From Nonomuraea harbinensis (GTDB lineage Bacteria; Actinomycetota; Actinomycetes; Streptosporangiales; Streptosporangiaceae): a DNA stretch of 38,965 nt. The DNA is taken from NCBI RefSeq assembly GCF_019396385.1, contig NZ_JAHKRN010000067.1, forward strand, positions 1 to 38,965. The letters are read 5' to 3'. Below, in pieces: positions 1 through 8,521 of this stretch. The position numbers were made by a program, and so were the translations under genes. The notes beneath the pieces were generated by a model, which saw only the letters and a program-made list of their open reading frames with translations, was not told the origin of the DNA and made no database searches. Numbering within the stretch: the first letter of the stretch is position 1; each line of letters starts with the position of its first letter.

Positions 1-38
1 ACGCCGGCCCGACGCACGACCGTGCGGCGGGCCGGCGT
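1..38 (+). terminator. Hairpin, likely terminator of the gene upstream of the window
   Basis: The 11-bp arms at 1-11 and 28-38 are perfectly complementary, with a second inner stem (13-17 with 22-26). A short T-rich run follows (TTCTTGGTT). It lies 40 bp before prfA. In related actinomycetes the upstream gene is often rpmE, but nothing of it is visible here. Confidence 0.7.
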
Positions 39-77
39 TCTTGGTTCGAACACAGCCCACACACGAAGGACCCGACG

Positions 78-1130
78 GTGAACCTCGACGAGTTGCTCAA
101 GGAATACTCCGAGCTGGAGCTGCAGCTCGCCGACCCCGCCGTGCACGCCGACCAGAGCAGGGCCCGCACGCTCGGCAGGCGCTACTCCCAGCTCACCCCC
201 ATCGTCGCCACCTACCGCGAGCTGGAGACGGCCCGCGACGACCTGACCGCGGCCAGGGAGCTGGCGGGCGAGGACGAGGGGTTCGCGGCCGAGGCGGCGG
301 AGATCGAGGAGCGCATCCCCAAGCTCGAAGAACGGCTCAAACACCTGCTGATCCCGCGCGATCCCAACGATGACAAGGACATCATCATGGAGATCAAGGC
401 GGGCGAGGGCGGTGAGGAGTCCGCGCTCTTCGCCGGCGACCTGCTGCGCATGTACCTCCGCTACGCCGAGCGGATCGGCTGGAAGACCGAGATCATCGAC
501 AGTCAGCCGTCCGACCTGGGCGGCTACAAGGACGTCACGGTCGCGATCAAGGCCAAGGGCGACGAGGGCGTGTGGTCCAGGCTCAAGTTCGAAGGCGGCG
601 TCCACCGCGTGCAGCGGGTGCCCGTCACCGAGTCGCAGGGCCGCATCCACACCAGCGCCGCCGGCGTGCTCGTCTACCCGGAGGCCGAGGAGGTCGAGGT
701 CCAGATCGACCCCAACGACCTGCGCATCGACGTCTACCGCTCCAGCGGCCCCGGCGGGCAGAGCGTCAACACCACCGACTCGGCGGTCCGCATCACCCAC
801 CTGCCGACCGGCGTGGTCGTCTCCTGCCAGAACGAGAAGAGCCAGCTGCAGAACAAGGAGTCGGCGCTGCGCATCCTGCGCGCCCGGCTGCTGGCCGTGG
901 CGCAGGAGCAGGCCGACGCCGCCGCGCAGGCCGAACGCAAGTCGCAGGTGCGCACCGTCGACCGCTCCGAGCGGGTCCGCACGTACAACTTCCCGGAAAA
1001 CCGCATCTCCGACCACCGCGTCGGCTTCAAGGCGTATAACCTCGACCAGGTTCTCGACGGTGAGCTCAACGCCGTCACCCAGTCCCTCATCGACGCCGAG
1101 ATGGCGGAGAAGCTCGCACAACACTCATGA
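78..1130 (+). CDS. prfA: Peptide chain release factor 1
   Basis: Release factor 1 reads UAA and UAG stop codons in the ribosomal A site and triggers hydrolysis of peptidyl-tRNA. The 350-residue product has the usual length. Seen in the sequence: a helical N-terminal domain (about 1-100), the PVT codon-recognition tripeptide at 182-184 (the RF1 PxT type, not the SPF of RF2) and the catalytic GGQ at 226-228 within GPGGQSVNTTDSA. The GTG start at 78 follows AAGGA (66-70) at good spacing. The stop overlaps the prmC start by 4 nt (ATGA). The next gene encodes the enzyme that methylates the glutamine of GGQ, so substrate and modifier are made together. Confidence 0.98.
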   Translation: MNLDELLKEYSELELQLADPAVHADQSRARTLGRRYSQLTPIVATYRELETARDDLTAARELAGEDEGFAAEAAEIEERIPKLEERLKHLLIPRDPNDDKDIIMEIKAGEGGEESALFAGDLLRMYLRYAERIGWKTEIIDSQPSDLGGYKDVTVAIKAKGDEGVWSRLKFEGGVHRVQRVPVTESQGRIHTSAAGVLVYPEAEEVEVQIDPNDLRIDVYRSSGPGGQSVNTTDSAVRITHLPTGVVVSCQNEKSQLQNKESALRILRARLLAVAQEQADAAAQAERKSQVRTVDRSERVRTYNFPENRISDHRVGFKAYNLDQVLDGELNAVTQSLIDAEMAEKLAQHS

Positions 1131-1981
1131 CATTTCTGCTGGACGAGATCGCCCTCGCCACCGCCCGGCTGGCGGAGGCGGGTGTGCCGTCACCGCGCAC
1201 CGACGCCGAGGAGATCGCGGCGTTCGTCCACGGCGTGCGCAGGAGCCAACTGCACGCCGTGAAGGACGCCGACTTCGACGCGCTGTTCTGGGAGGGCGTC
1301 GCGCGGCGTGAGGCCCGCGAGCCGCTCCAGCACATCACCGGCCGCGCCTACTTCCGCTACCTCGACCTTGAGGTCGGGCCGGGGGTCTTCGTGCCGCGCC
1401 CCGAGACCGAGGTGATGACCGGCTGGGCGATCGAGACGCTGCGCGAGATGGACGTGACCGCGCCGCTCGTCGTCGACCTCGGCACCGGCTCGGGCGCGAT
1501 CGCCCTGTCGATCGCCCAGGAGGTGGCGCTGTCCGAGGTGCACGCCGTGGAGGTCGACCCCGACGCCTACACCTGGGCCAAGCGCAACATCTCCGAGCAC
1601 GGTCAGGGCCGCACCCACCTGCACCCCGAGGACCTCGCCGCAGCCTTGCCCGAGCTGAACGGCAGGGTCGACCTGGTCATCTCCAACCCGCCGTACATCC
1701 CGCCCGGCGCGGTGCCGCGCGACCCCGAGGTGCGCGACTACGACCCGGTACGCGCCCTCTACGGCACCGGCGACGACGGGCTAGGCGAGGTGCGGGCCGT
1801 CGAGCTCACCGCGCGCCGCCTGCTGCGGCCCGGCGGCTGGGTCGCCGTCGAGCACGCCGACGAGCAGGGCAGGGACGTCTACCTGCAGTTCTCGGAAGAC
1901 AACGGCTGGCGTGACGTACGGCTACGGCAGGATCTCACCCGCAGAGACCGATTCGTCACCGCCAGGCTGGGCCAGGACTAG
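1127..1981 (+). CDS. prmC: Release factor N5-glutamine methyltransferase
   Basis: PrmC uses S-adenosylmethionine to methylate the side-chain amide of the GGQ glutamine in RF1 and RF2, raising termination efficiency. The 284-residue protein has the helical N-terminal substrate-binding domain, then a Rossmann methyltransferase fold with the SAM-binding motif DLGTGSG (117-123) and the catalytic NPPY (187-190), followed by IPP. The ATG lies inside the end of prfA (ATGA overlap), which implies translational coupling. Family assignment is secure. Confidence 0.97.
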   Translation: MTFLLDEIALATARLAEAGVPSPRTDAEEIAAFVHGVRRSQLHAVKDADFDALFWEGVARREAREPLQHITGRAYFRYLDLEVGPGVFVPRPETEVMTGWAIETLREMDVTAPLVVDLGTGSGAIALSIAQEVALSEVHAVEVDPDAYTWAKRNISEHGQGRTHLHPEDLAAALPELNGRVDLVISNPPYIPPGAVPRDPEVRDYDPVRALYGTGDDGLGEVRAVELTARRLLRPGGWVAVEHADEQGRDVYLQFSEDNGWRDVRLRQDLTRRDRFVTARLGQD

Positions 1982-2053
1982 GATGCACGCGAAGCGGCGC
2001 GGCCTTCTCCGGACGACGCCGAACATGACGGAAGGAGGAGGCCTCGTAGAGCG

Positions 2054-2067
2054 CCGCTCGCGAGCGG
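2054..2067. repeat. 14-bp perfect palindrome before the threonylcarbamoyl-AMP synthase gene
   Basis: CCGCTCGCGAGCGG is self-complementary and sits in the 103-bp gap after prmC, 17 bp before the next start. It resembles short GC-rich palindromes (GAGCG..CGAGCGGAGTGAGG style) that recur in intergenic DNA of some actinomycetes; that comparison is from memory. It could equally be an operator or part of the mRNA leader. Confidence 0.4.
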
Positions 2068-2084
2068 AGTGAGGCAATGAGACC

Positions 2085-2732
2085 GTGACAAAGCGCTTTG
2101 ACTGCAGCGATCTCGAACAGCGGGCCGAGGGCCTGCGAGAGGCGGCCGCCGCCGTCCGGCGCGGCGAGCTCGTCGTGCTGCCCACCGACACGGTGTACGG
2201 GATCGGCGCCGACGCCTTCACCCCCGCCGCCGTCACCGCGCTGCTGGACGCCAAGGGCCGCGGCCGCGACATGCCGCCGCCCGTCCTCGTCGGCACCGTA
2301 CGGGCGGCCAACGCGCTCGTCGAGGACCTCGGACCGTACGGGCAGGACCTGATAGACGCGTTCTGGCCGGGGCCGCTGACCATCGTCTGCAAGGCGAACC
2401 GCGCCCTGTCGTGGGACCTCGGCGACACGAAGGGCACGGTCGCGCTGCGCATGCCGCTCCACCCGGTGGCGCTCGACCTGCTCAAGGAGACCGGCCCGAT
2501 GGCCGTCTCCAGCGCCAACCGCTCGGGCATGGCGGCCGCCGCCACCGCGGCGGAGGCGGAGGAGCAGCTCGGCGACTCGGTCGCGGTCTACCTCGACGGC
2601 GGCAAGACCACCGACAACACCCCGTCGTCGATCCTCGACCTGACCACCGCCGTGCCCCGGCTCCTGCGCCGCGGCGCCATCCCGGTCGAGAAGCTGCGCG
2701 GCATCATCGGGTACGTCGCGACCGACGGCTGA
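2085..2732 (+). CDS. tsaC: L-threonylcarbamoyladenylate synthase (Sua5/YrdC/TsaC family)
   Basis: The enzyme makes threonylcarbamoyl-AMP from threonine, bicarbonate and ATP, the first step of the t6A37 modification of ANN-decoding tRNAs. The 215-residue protein is a YrdC domain with PTDTVYGIGA at 33-42, the basic KGR at 57-59, and SSAN at 142-145; it has only a short tail, so it is nearer the short TsaC/YrdC form than full Sua5. An in-frame TGA at 2070-2072 makes the GTG at 2085 the first possible start, preceded by GGAGTGAGG. The position after prmC is conserved in actinobacteria. Confidence 0.95.
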   Translation: MTKRFDCSDLEQRAEGLREAAAAVRRGELVVLPTDTVYGIGADAFTPAAVTALLDAKGRGRDMPPPVLVGTVRAANALVEDLGPYGQDLIDAFWPGPLTIVCKANRALSWDLGDTKGTVALRMPLHPVALDLLKETGPMAVSSANRSGMAAAATAAEAEEQLGDSVAVYLDGGKTTDNTPSSILDLTTAVPRLLRRGAIPVEKLRGIIGYVATDG

Positions 2733-2819
2733 CCGATACCGTCTGCTTATCCCGCCTGCGCGGTGGGTGGCGGCGAGAATACGGTGGGCCCGGGAGCTAG
2801 CGACGTCCGGGAGTGGCCC

Positions 2820-4871
2820 ATGGGCAAGTTCGACGGCATGGATCCCCAGCTGGTCCGCGAGCTGCTGGCGGAGACGAAACAGGCGGCCGTCGAGCTGCGC
2901 GAGGTGGAGGGGCGCGTCTCGCAGATCATGTCCAGGGTGGGCCTCGCGACCCAGACCACCCATCGGCCCGTCCAGGTGGCGGACTCCGCGGACCGGATGG
3001 TCAAGGACGTCTCCGCCCGGCTGGACCTCCTCGAGAAGCGCGCCGCCGGCGAGTCCCCTTCTGGCGACTCCCGCCGCACGGACCCTCCCACCGACAAACC
3101 AGGTACTGACCAGAAGCCCGACAAATCCAACCCAGACACGGACGCCCGGGACGGGAAGCCGGACGGGGACGCGCGGGATGGGAAACCCGACGGGGGCAAG
3201 CCGGACGCGGATGCGCGGGGCGACAAGCCCGATGGGGGCAAGCCGGACGCTGACAGTCGCGGCGAGAAGCCGGATGGGGGCAAGCCTGACGCGGACGCCC
3301 GCGGTGAGAAGCCGGACGCGGATGCGCGGGGCGAGAAGCCGGATGGGGGCAAGCCTGACGCGGACGCTCGTGGTGAGAAGCCGGATGTGGATCGGCCCGA
3401 GGCCAAGCCCAGCGAGGACGGGAAGTGCGACGACGGCGCCACGGCCCGAGAGGACAAGCCCGTTACCGGTACCCCCGAGGAGAAGCCTGACGCCGACGCT
3501 CGCGGTGAGAAGCCCGATGTCGGTACTCCTGAGGAGAAGCCGGACGCCGATGCCCGCGGTGAGAAGCCGGATGCGGATCAGCCTGAGGCCAAGCCCGGTG
3601 AGGACGGGAAGTGTGACGACGGCGTCCCGGGACGAGAGGACAAACCCGACGTCGGTACCCCCGAGGAGAAGCCGGATGCTGACGCTCGTGGTGAGAAGCC
3701 CGATGTCGGTACTCCTGAGGAGAAGCCGGACGCCGATGCCCGCAGTGAGAAGCCGGACGCGATAGGCCAGGAGAAGCCGGACGCGGACCGGTCCGAGACG
3801 AAGCCCGGGGAGGATGGCCGACGGGACGGGGCGTGCGACGGCGAGCCCGGGACCCAGAAGCCTGATGCCGGTGGACAGCGGGACGGAAACACCCAGGGCA
3901 TCGCCGACACCCCCCGTAAGGATCACCCGGACGACATCGAGACCGGCAGGCCAAAGGTCGTCGAGATCGACGGGGTCAAGGTGGTCCAGGTGCCCCTCGA
4001 CCCGCCCACCGCGAAGGAGCTGGAGAGTCTCCTGGAGAACCTCGACCAGGTCCAGCCGGCCGACACGCCCTCCGTCGGCGGCCCCTGCGACGACGGCACC
4101 GCCCAGGACACCCACCCACCGGATCAGGGACGCGCCACCCCCGACGAGGGACGCGCCACGCCAGATCAGGGACGCACCACGCCCGACGAGGGACGCGCCA
4201 CGCCAGATCAGGGACGCACCACGCCCGACGAGGGACGCGCCACGCCAGATCAGGGGCGCGCCACGCCAGACCAGGGGCGCGCCACGCCCGACGAAGGACG
4301 GACGACTCCCGACCAGGGACGCGCGACGCCCGACACGCCTGGGACCGGTCAGGACGCCCCCTCAAGGGGTGGCGACGCCGGGCTGGTCGTTCCACCCACC
4401 CCACCCCCTGATGACGCCGCCACGGCCGCTGTGAGCGCCAGCGCTCCGCCGCCTGACGGCGCCGTCTCGTCCGGCGAGGGCTCGCGCACCGAGGGCGCGG
4501 TCTCGTACGACGCAGGCTCCCGTCGTGACGATGCGGTCTCGTACGGCGAGGGTTCGCGACCCGAGAGCGCGATCTCGTACGGCGAGGGCTTGGGCCGTGA
4601 CGACGTTGTCGCGTACGGAGAGGGCTCACGTACCGAGGGTGCGGGCTCGTACGGCGAGGGTTTGCGGCCGGGTGTGGTGGCGGGGGAGGGTGCGGCGCCG
4701 AGTGAGGAGGAGTTGCGGGAGCTCATCGCGCGGGCCGCGGGCGTTCCGTCCATGGAGATGCCGTCCGTCGAGGGCGCGGAGGGGGAGTGGGGCCCGGGGG
4801 CCGACGGTCCGCCGGGGCAGGTCGAGCCCGGTGGTCCGCGGCGAGGCGATGACGATGGGAGGAGTGCCTGA
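2820..4871 (+). CDS. Large acidic tandem-repeat protein, unrecognised function
   Basis: I do not recognise this 683-residue protein. The ATG at 2820 has GGAG 6 nt upstream; an in-frame GTG at 2763 has no ribosome-binding site. Residues 1-76 look like a helical hairpin (MDPQLVRELLAETKQ..., then a second helix ending LLEKRA). Residues 92-349 are Asp/Lys/Pro-rich with 23 KPD triplets and a 62-residue tandem duplication. Residues 377-412 (RPKVVEIDGVKVVQV...) look like a small folded module. Residues 435-504 are ten copies of D(E/Q)GR(A/T)TP; 550-621 are six 12-residue SYGEGSRTEGAV-like units. A conserved-looking acidic tail with SEEELRELIARA follows. All four cysteines sit in CDDG/CDGE. No signal peptide or membrane segment is visible. 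The stop overlaps the next ATG by 1 nt (TGATG). Most of it should be disordered; a role as a secreted or scaffold partner is only inference. Confidence 0.8.
   Translation: MGKFDGMDPQLVRELLAETKQAAVELREVEGRVSQIMSRVGLATQTTHRPVQVADSADRMVKDVSARLDLLEKRAAGESPSGDSRRTDPPTDKPGTDQKPDKSNPDTDARDGKPDGDARDGKPDGGKPDADARGDKPDGGKPDADSRGEKPDGGKPDADARGEKPDADARGEKPDGGKPDADARGEKPDVDRPEAKPSEDGKCDDGATAREDKPVTGTPEEKPDADARGEKPDVGTPEEKPDADARGEKPDADQPEAKPGEDGKCDDGVPGREDKPDVGTPEEKPDADARGEKPDVGTPEEKPDADARSEKPDAIGQEKPDADRSETKPGEDGRRDGACDGEPGTQKPDAGGQRDGNTQGIADTPRKDHPDDIETGRPKVVEIDGVKVVQVPLDPPTAKELESLLENLDQVQPADTPSVGGPCDDGTAQDTHPPDQGRATPDEGRATPDQGRTTPDEGRATPDQGRTTPDEGRATPDQGRATPDQGRATPDEGRTTPDQGRATPDTPGTGQDAPSRGGDAGLVVPPTPPPDDAATAAVSASAPPPDGAVSSGEGSRTEGAVSYDAGSRRDDAVSYGEGSRPESAISYGEGLGRDDVVAYGEGSRTEGAGSYGEGLRPGVVAGEGAAPSEEELRELIARAAGVPSMEMPSVEGAEGEWGPGADGPPGQVEPGGPRRGDDDGRSA
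3396..3767 (+). repeat. 186-bp tandem duplication within the repeat gene
   Basis: Copies at 3396-3581 and 3582-3767 encode 62 residues each, beginning PEAKP(S/G)EDGKCDDG and ending in (D/A)ARGEKPD-type units; by my alignment 53 of 62 residues are identical. It sits inside a longer field of KPD-containing repeats (3093-3866). Confidence 0.9.
4122..4331 (+). repeat. Ten 21-bp tandem repeats (7-residue DQGRATP units)
   Basis: Exactly ten in-frame units of 21 bp encode D(E/Q)GR(A/T)TP. The first six units alternate Q and E, giving a 42-bp higher-order period. There is no spacer between units, so this is a coding repeat and not an array of another kind. Confidence 0.92.
4467..4682 (+). repeat. 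Six 36-bp tandem repeats (12-residue SYGEGSRTEGAV units)
   Basis: Six imperfect in-frame 12-residue units, each starting with S/A-Y/S and a GEG or DAG tripeptide, give a 36-bp period. They are more diverged from each other than the 21-bp array just upstream. Confidence 0.85.
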
Positions 4872-5245
4872 TGTACGTGGATCCGCCCGCGCCGCGGCCC
4901 CGTGAGCTGGGGGAGATGCCGCCCGCCACCGCGACCGGTCCGCTCGACGAGCAGCCGCGGGTGTGGGAGTTCAACCCTGAGTACCAGCGGCTGGTCACCG
5001 CGTGGCAGGAGGCCCTGCCCCTGCTCGACAAGCTGTCCAAGGCCCTGGACAAGCCCTACGCCAAGGCCAGGAGCCCGCAGACCTGGGACGCCCCGGTGGG
5101 GTCGCGCTATGTCGAGGACATCGGCCAGTGGCGCACCAGGCTCGGCCTCTACCGTCAGGCCGTGCTCACGGCCATCAGCGACGAGGCCGCCGACACGCCC
5201 CGGTGGATCCCGGCTCCGGCGGGGGCGCCGCACGCCTTCTCCTGA
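4871..5245 (+). CDS. Small helical protein with WXG-like motif, coupled to the repeat protein
   Basis: This 124-residue protein is unrecognised. After a proline-rich start (about 1-30) it contains two amphipathic helical stretches: YQRLVTAWQEALPLLDKLSKA and VEDIGQWRTRLGLYRQAVLTAI, joined by SPQTWDAPVGSRY. A helix-W-x-x-P/G-helix hairpin of about 100 residues is reminiscent of WXG100/ESX-type proteins, but the exact WxG is absent and no type VII secretion gene is nearby, so the relation is only suggested. GGAGG (4859-4863) precedes an ATG that overlaps the stop of the repeat protein by 1 nt, implying coupled expression and possibly a complex. Confidence 0.75.
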   Translation: MYVDPPAPRPRELGEMPPATATGPLDEQPRVWEFNPEYQRLVTAWQEALPLLDKLSKALDKPYAKARSPQTWDAPVGSRYVEDIGQWRTRLGLYRQAVLTAISDEAADTPRWIPAPAGAPHAFS

Positions 5246-5261
5246 GAAGGAGTGCCAAACT

Positions 5262-5289
5262 AGGACAAAGAGGTACGTCGCCGTACAGT
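5262..5289 (+). promoter_or_regulatory. Putative promoter of glyA, leaderless type
   Basis: A -10-like TACAGT at 5284-5289 lies exactly 6 nt before the glyA ATG (5296), with AGGACA at 5262-5267 as a -35 candidate (16-bp spacer). With this spacing the transcript would begin at or next to the start codon. Confidence 0.5.
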
Positions 5290-5295
5290 GGGGTC

Positions 5296-6558
<1,263 letters not shown>

Positions 6559-6618
6559 TAAGCTGGTCTGTGTCGTTTTCCGGTCACAGCCGGCCGGAGC
6601 ATCCGGGAAACTAGGTCC

Positions 6619-7905
6619 GTGCGCGAATACCTGTTCATGGCGCTCATCGCGGCAGCGGTGACCTATCTGCTGGTCCCTCTGGTGCGCCGCTTCGCCATCC
6701 GCATCGGCGCGGCCCCCGAGATCCGTGATCGTGACGTGCACACCACGCCCACGCCCCGGCTGGGCGGCCTGGCGATGTACGGGGGTCTGGTCGTCGGGCT
6801 GCTGGTGGCCGCCCAGCTGACCAACACCGGCAAGGCGCTGGCCGGCACCGCCGCCGAGCCGGTCGTGGCCCTGATCCTGGCGGGCGGCCTGATCACGGTG
6901 ACCGGCTTCCTGGACGACTGGTGGGGGATGGACCCCTTCATCAAGCTGGCCGGGCAGATCGCCGCCGCCGGGGTGCTGGTCCATTTCGAGCTGAGACTGA
7001 CCTACATCCCGCTGCCGAAGGACTGGGGCGGCTCCACCAGCCTCGACTACACGCTGAGCGCGATCATCACGATCCTCGTGGTGGTGGTGGCGATCAACGC
7101 GGTCAACTTCGTCGACGGGCTCGACGGGCTCGCGGCCGGCATCGTGTGCATCGCCGCCATGGCGACCTGGGCCTACTCCATCTACCTCGGGCAGAACATC
7201 AGCGGTGACCGCATCACCACCACCGCCGCCATCTCCGCCGTGCTCATCGGGGCCTGCATCGGCTTCCTGCCGCACAACTTCCACCCGGCCAAGATCTTCA
7301 TGGGCGACACCGGCGCGATGCTGATCGGGCTGGTGCTGGCCTCGTCGCTCGTCACCGTGATGCCGGTGGACCCGTCGGTCATCGAGGGCATCAACCGGTT
7401 CGGCGTGCTGCTGCCCCTGCTGGTGCCGGCCGCGGTCCTGGTGCTCCCGCTCATCGATCTGATAACGGCCGTGGTGCGCCGCACCTCCTACGGGATGTCG
7501 CCGTTCGCGCCCGACCGCGGCCACCTGCACCACCGGCTGATGGACATCGGCCACTCCCACCGGCAGTCCGTGATGATCATGTACGCGTGGACGTTCCTGT
7601 TCGCGTTCGGCATCTTCGCGATGTCCGTGGTCACGGTGCCGGTGCTGGCGTTCCCGGTGGTCATCCTGCTGGCCCTGGGCGTGCTGGTGCTGATGGCGCT
7701 GCCGCGCTGGCGGGGCAGGGGCGGCGCGCACACCTCGCGGGGCAAGCCGTCGAGCGACGACGACGACGGCCCGCCCACCGGCCCGATGCCGCCGGTCCGG
7801 CCCGACGCCGAGTTCCGGCGGCCGGTGCCGCCGCCCGGCCCGCCGCGGGAGCGGCCGAGCACCGATCCGAACTCGGTCATTCCCATCTATCCGGGCCGAT
7901 CGTGA
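6619..7905 (+). CDS. wecA: Undecaprenyl/decaprenyl-phosphate GlcNAc-1-phosphate transferase (WecA type)
   Basis: WecA transfers GlcNAc-1-phosphate from UDP-GlcNAc to polyprenyl phosphate in the membrane, starting the linker of arabinogalactan or other cell-wall polymers. The 428-residue protein is polytopic (about 10-11 membrane segments). It carries the family aspartates FLDDWWG (DD at 99-100), NAVNFVDGLDGLAAG (160-174), FMGDTGAM, and the cytoplasmic HLHHRLMDIGHSHRQ loop. The last 60 or so residues are a proline-rich hydrophilic tail, ending PIYPGRS, which is beyond the catalytic core. The GTG at 6619 is preceded by a weak GGGA (6605-6608). A TAAGCT -10-like hexamer lies at 6559-6564. Confidence 0.93.
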   Translation: MREYLFMALIAAAVTYLLVPLVRRFAIRIGAAPEIRDRDVHTTPTPRLGGLAMYGGLVVGLLVAAQLTNTGKALAGTAAEPVVALILAGGLITVTGFLDDWWGMDPFIKLAGQIAAAGVLVHFELRLTYIPLPKDWGGSTSLDYTLSAIITILVVVVAINAVNFVDGLDGLAAGIVCIAAMATWAYSIYLGQNISGDRITTTAAISAVLIGACIGFLPHNFHPAKIFMGDTGAMLIGLVLASSLVTVMPVDPSVIEGINRFGVLLPLLVPAAVLVLPLIDLITAVVRRTSYGMSPFAPDRGHLHHRLMDIGHSHRQSVMIMYAWTFLFAFGIFAMSVVTVPVLAFPVVILLALGVLVLMALPRWRGRGGAHTSRGKPSSDDDDGPPTGPMPPVRPDAEFRRPVPPPGPPRERPSTDPNSVIPIYPGRS

Positions 7906-7947
7906 TCGCGAACTAGAAACGGCAGGTAAAAGCAGCCTTCCGTGAGC

Positions 7948-7965
7948 TTGTGATATCTTTCACGA
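7948..7965. promoter_or_regulatory. CRP-family-like operator upstream of the atp operon
   Basis: TGTGA-N6-TCACG at 7949-7964 matches nine of ten half-site bases of the CRP/GlxR consensus TGTGA-N6-TCACA; arms CTTGTGA and TCACGAG extend the dyad. The inner TATCTT is also a -10-like hexamer (TAnnnT), so a bound regulator would cover the promoter. cAMP-responsive CRP/GlxR control of atp genes is known in related actinobacteria (from memory). Binding here is untested. Confidence 0.55.
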
Positions 7966-7971
7966 GCAGGG

Positions 7972-7996
7972 CCTCCAGATTTTCGTGTTCTGGAGG
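7972..7996 (+). promoter_or_regulatory. 8-bp hairpin in the atp leader
   Basis: CCTCCAGA (7972-7979) pairs perfectly with TCTGGAGG (7989-7996) across a 9-nt T-rich loop, between the CRP-like box and the first atp-associated gene. It would hide a GGAGG. No T-tract follows, so it is not a convincing terminator. Confidence 0.4.
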
Positions 7997-8034
7997 TAGC
8001 AAACGCTCGCTTGATAACTCGCGATGGAGCACCG

Positions 8035-8454
8035 ATGCAGGCCAACGACGTGCGCGTACTGAAAAGCGCCGCGCTTCCCACCCTCGGGGTCGGAGTCGTC
8101 GCGCTGGCCGCGGCCACCATCCTGGCCGGTGGCAAAGGAGCGCTCGGCGCGGCCATCGGCGTGCTCCTGGTGATGGTCTTCTTCAGCGTCAGCGTGGTGG
8201 CCGTGTCGTACGCGGCCCGCGTCTCGCCCCAGCTGATGGCCATCGCCGCGATGGGCAGCTACCTCGTGAAGGTCATCGTCATCATGCTGATGCTGGCCAC
8301 CTTCGGCGACACCACGCTGTGGAACTCGCAGGCTTTCGCCTGGACCGTGGTGGTCGGCACGATCGTGTGGACGGCCTTCGAGGTCCGCGCCTTCCTCAAG
8401 ACCAAGATGCTGTACGTCGACCCCGACGCCAAGGTCCCCGGGCACGGCGACTGA
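8035..8454 (+). CDS. atpI: ATP synthase protein I-like membrane protein
   Basis: This 139-residue protein has four hydrophobic segments (about 12-32, 36-60, 68-90, 96-117) and a short polar C-terminus. It occupies the slot of Rv1303 of M. tuberculosis and atpI of Streptomyces, ahead of atpB, and fits the ATP synthase I family. AtpI proteins are thought to help c-ring assembly or Mg2+ handling; they are not part of the enzyme. The ATG at 8035 has GGAG (8026-8029) at 5-nt spacing; an in-frame TTG at 8011 is less likely. It is expected to be membrane-bound. Confidence 0.8.
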   Translation: MQANDVRVLKSAALPTLGVGVVALAAATILAGGKGALGAAIGVLLVMVFFSVSVVAVSYAARVSPQLMAIAAMGSYLVKVIVIMLMLATFGDTTLWNSQAFAWTVVVGTIVWTAFEVRAFLKTKMLYVDPDAKVPGHGD

Positions 8455-8481
8455 TGAGCCTGGTAAAACACGGGGTCCGAT

Positions 8482-8511
8482 ATGACTAGTCCTCTGCCCG
8501 CCTGCTATCGT
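8482..8511 (+). promoter_or_regulatory. Possible internal promoter before the AtpZ-like gene
   Basis: ATGACT (8482-8487) and TATCGT (8506-8511) are 18 bp apart, in the 67-bp gap between the two small membrane genes. If active it would drive the core atp genes independently of the CRP-like box. Confidence 0.35.
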
Positions 8512-8521
8512 CAGGGCCGCG

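Noticed and set aside
1956..4115. 719-residue minus-strand reading frame
   Set aside because: It is antisense to the repeat gene; open only because the in-frame repeats have no stops on the other strand. No ribosome site, and it runs across several real genes.
3093..4682. Repeat fields resembling a CRISPR-like array
   Set aside because: Units are contiguous, in frame and without spacers; they encode peptide repeats. No cas genes nearby.
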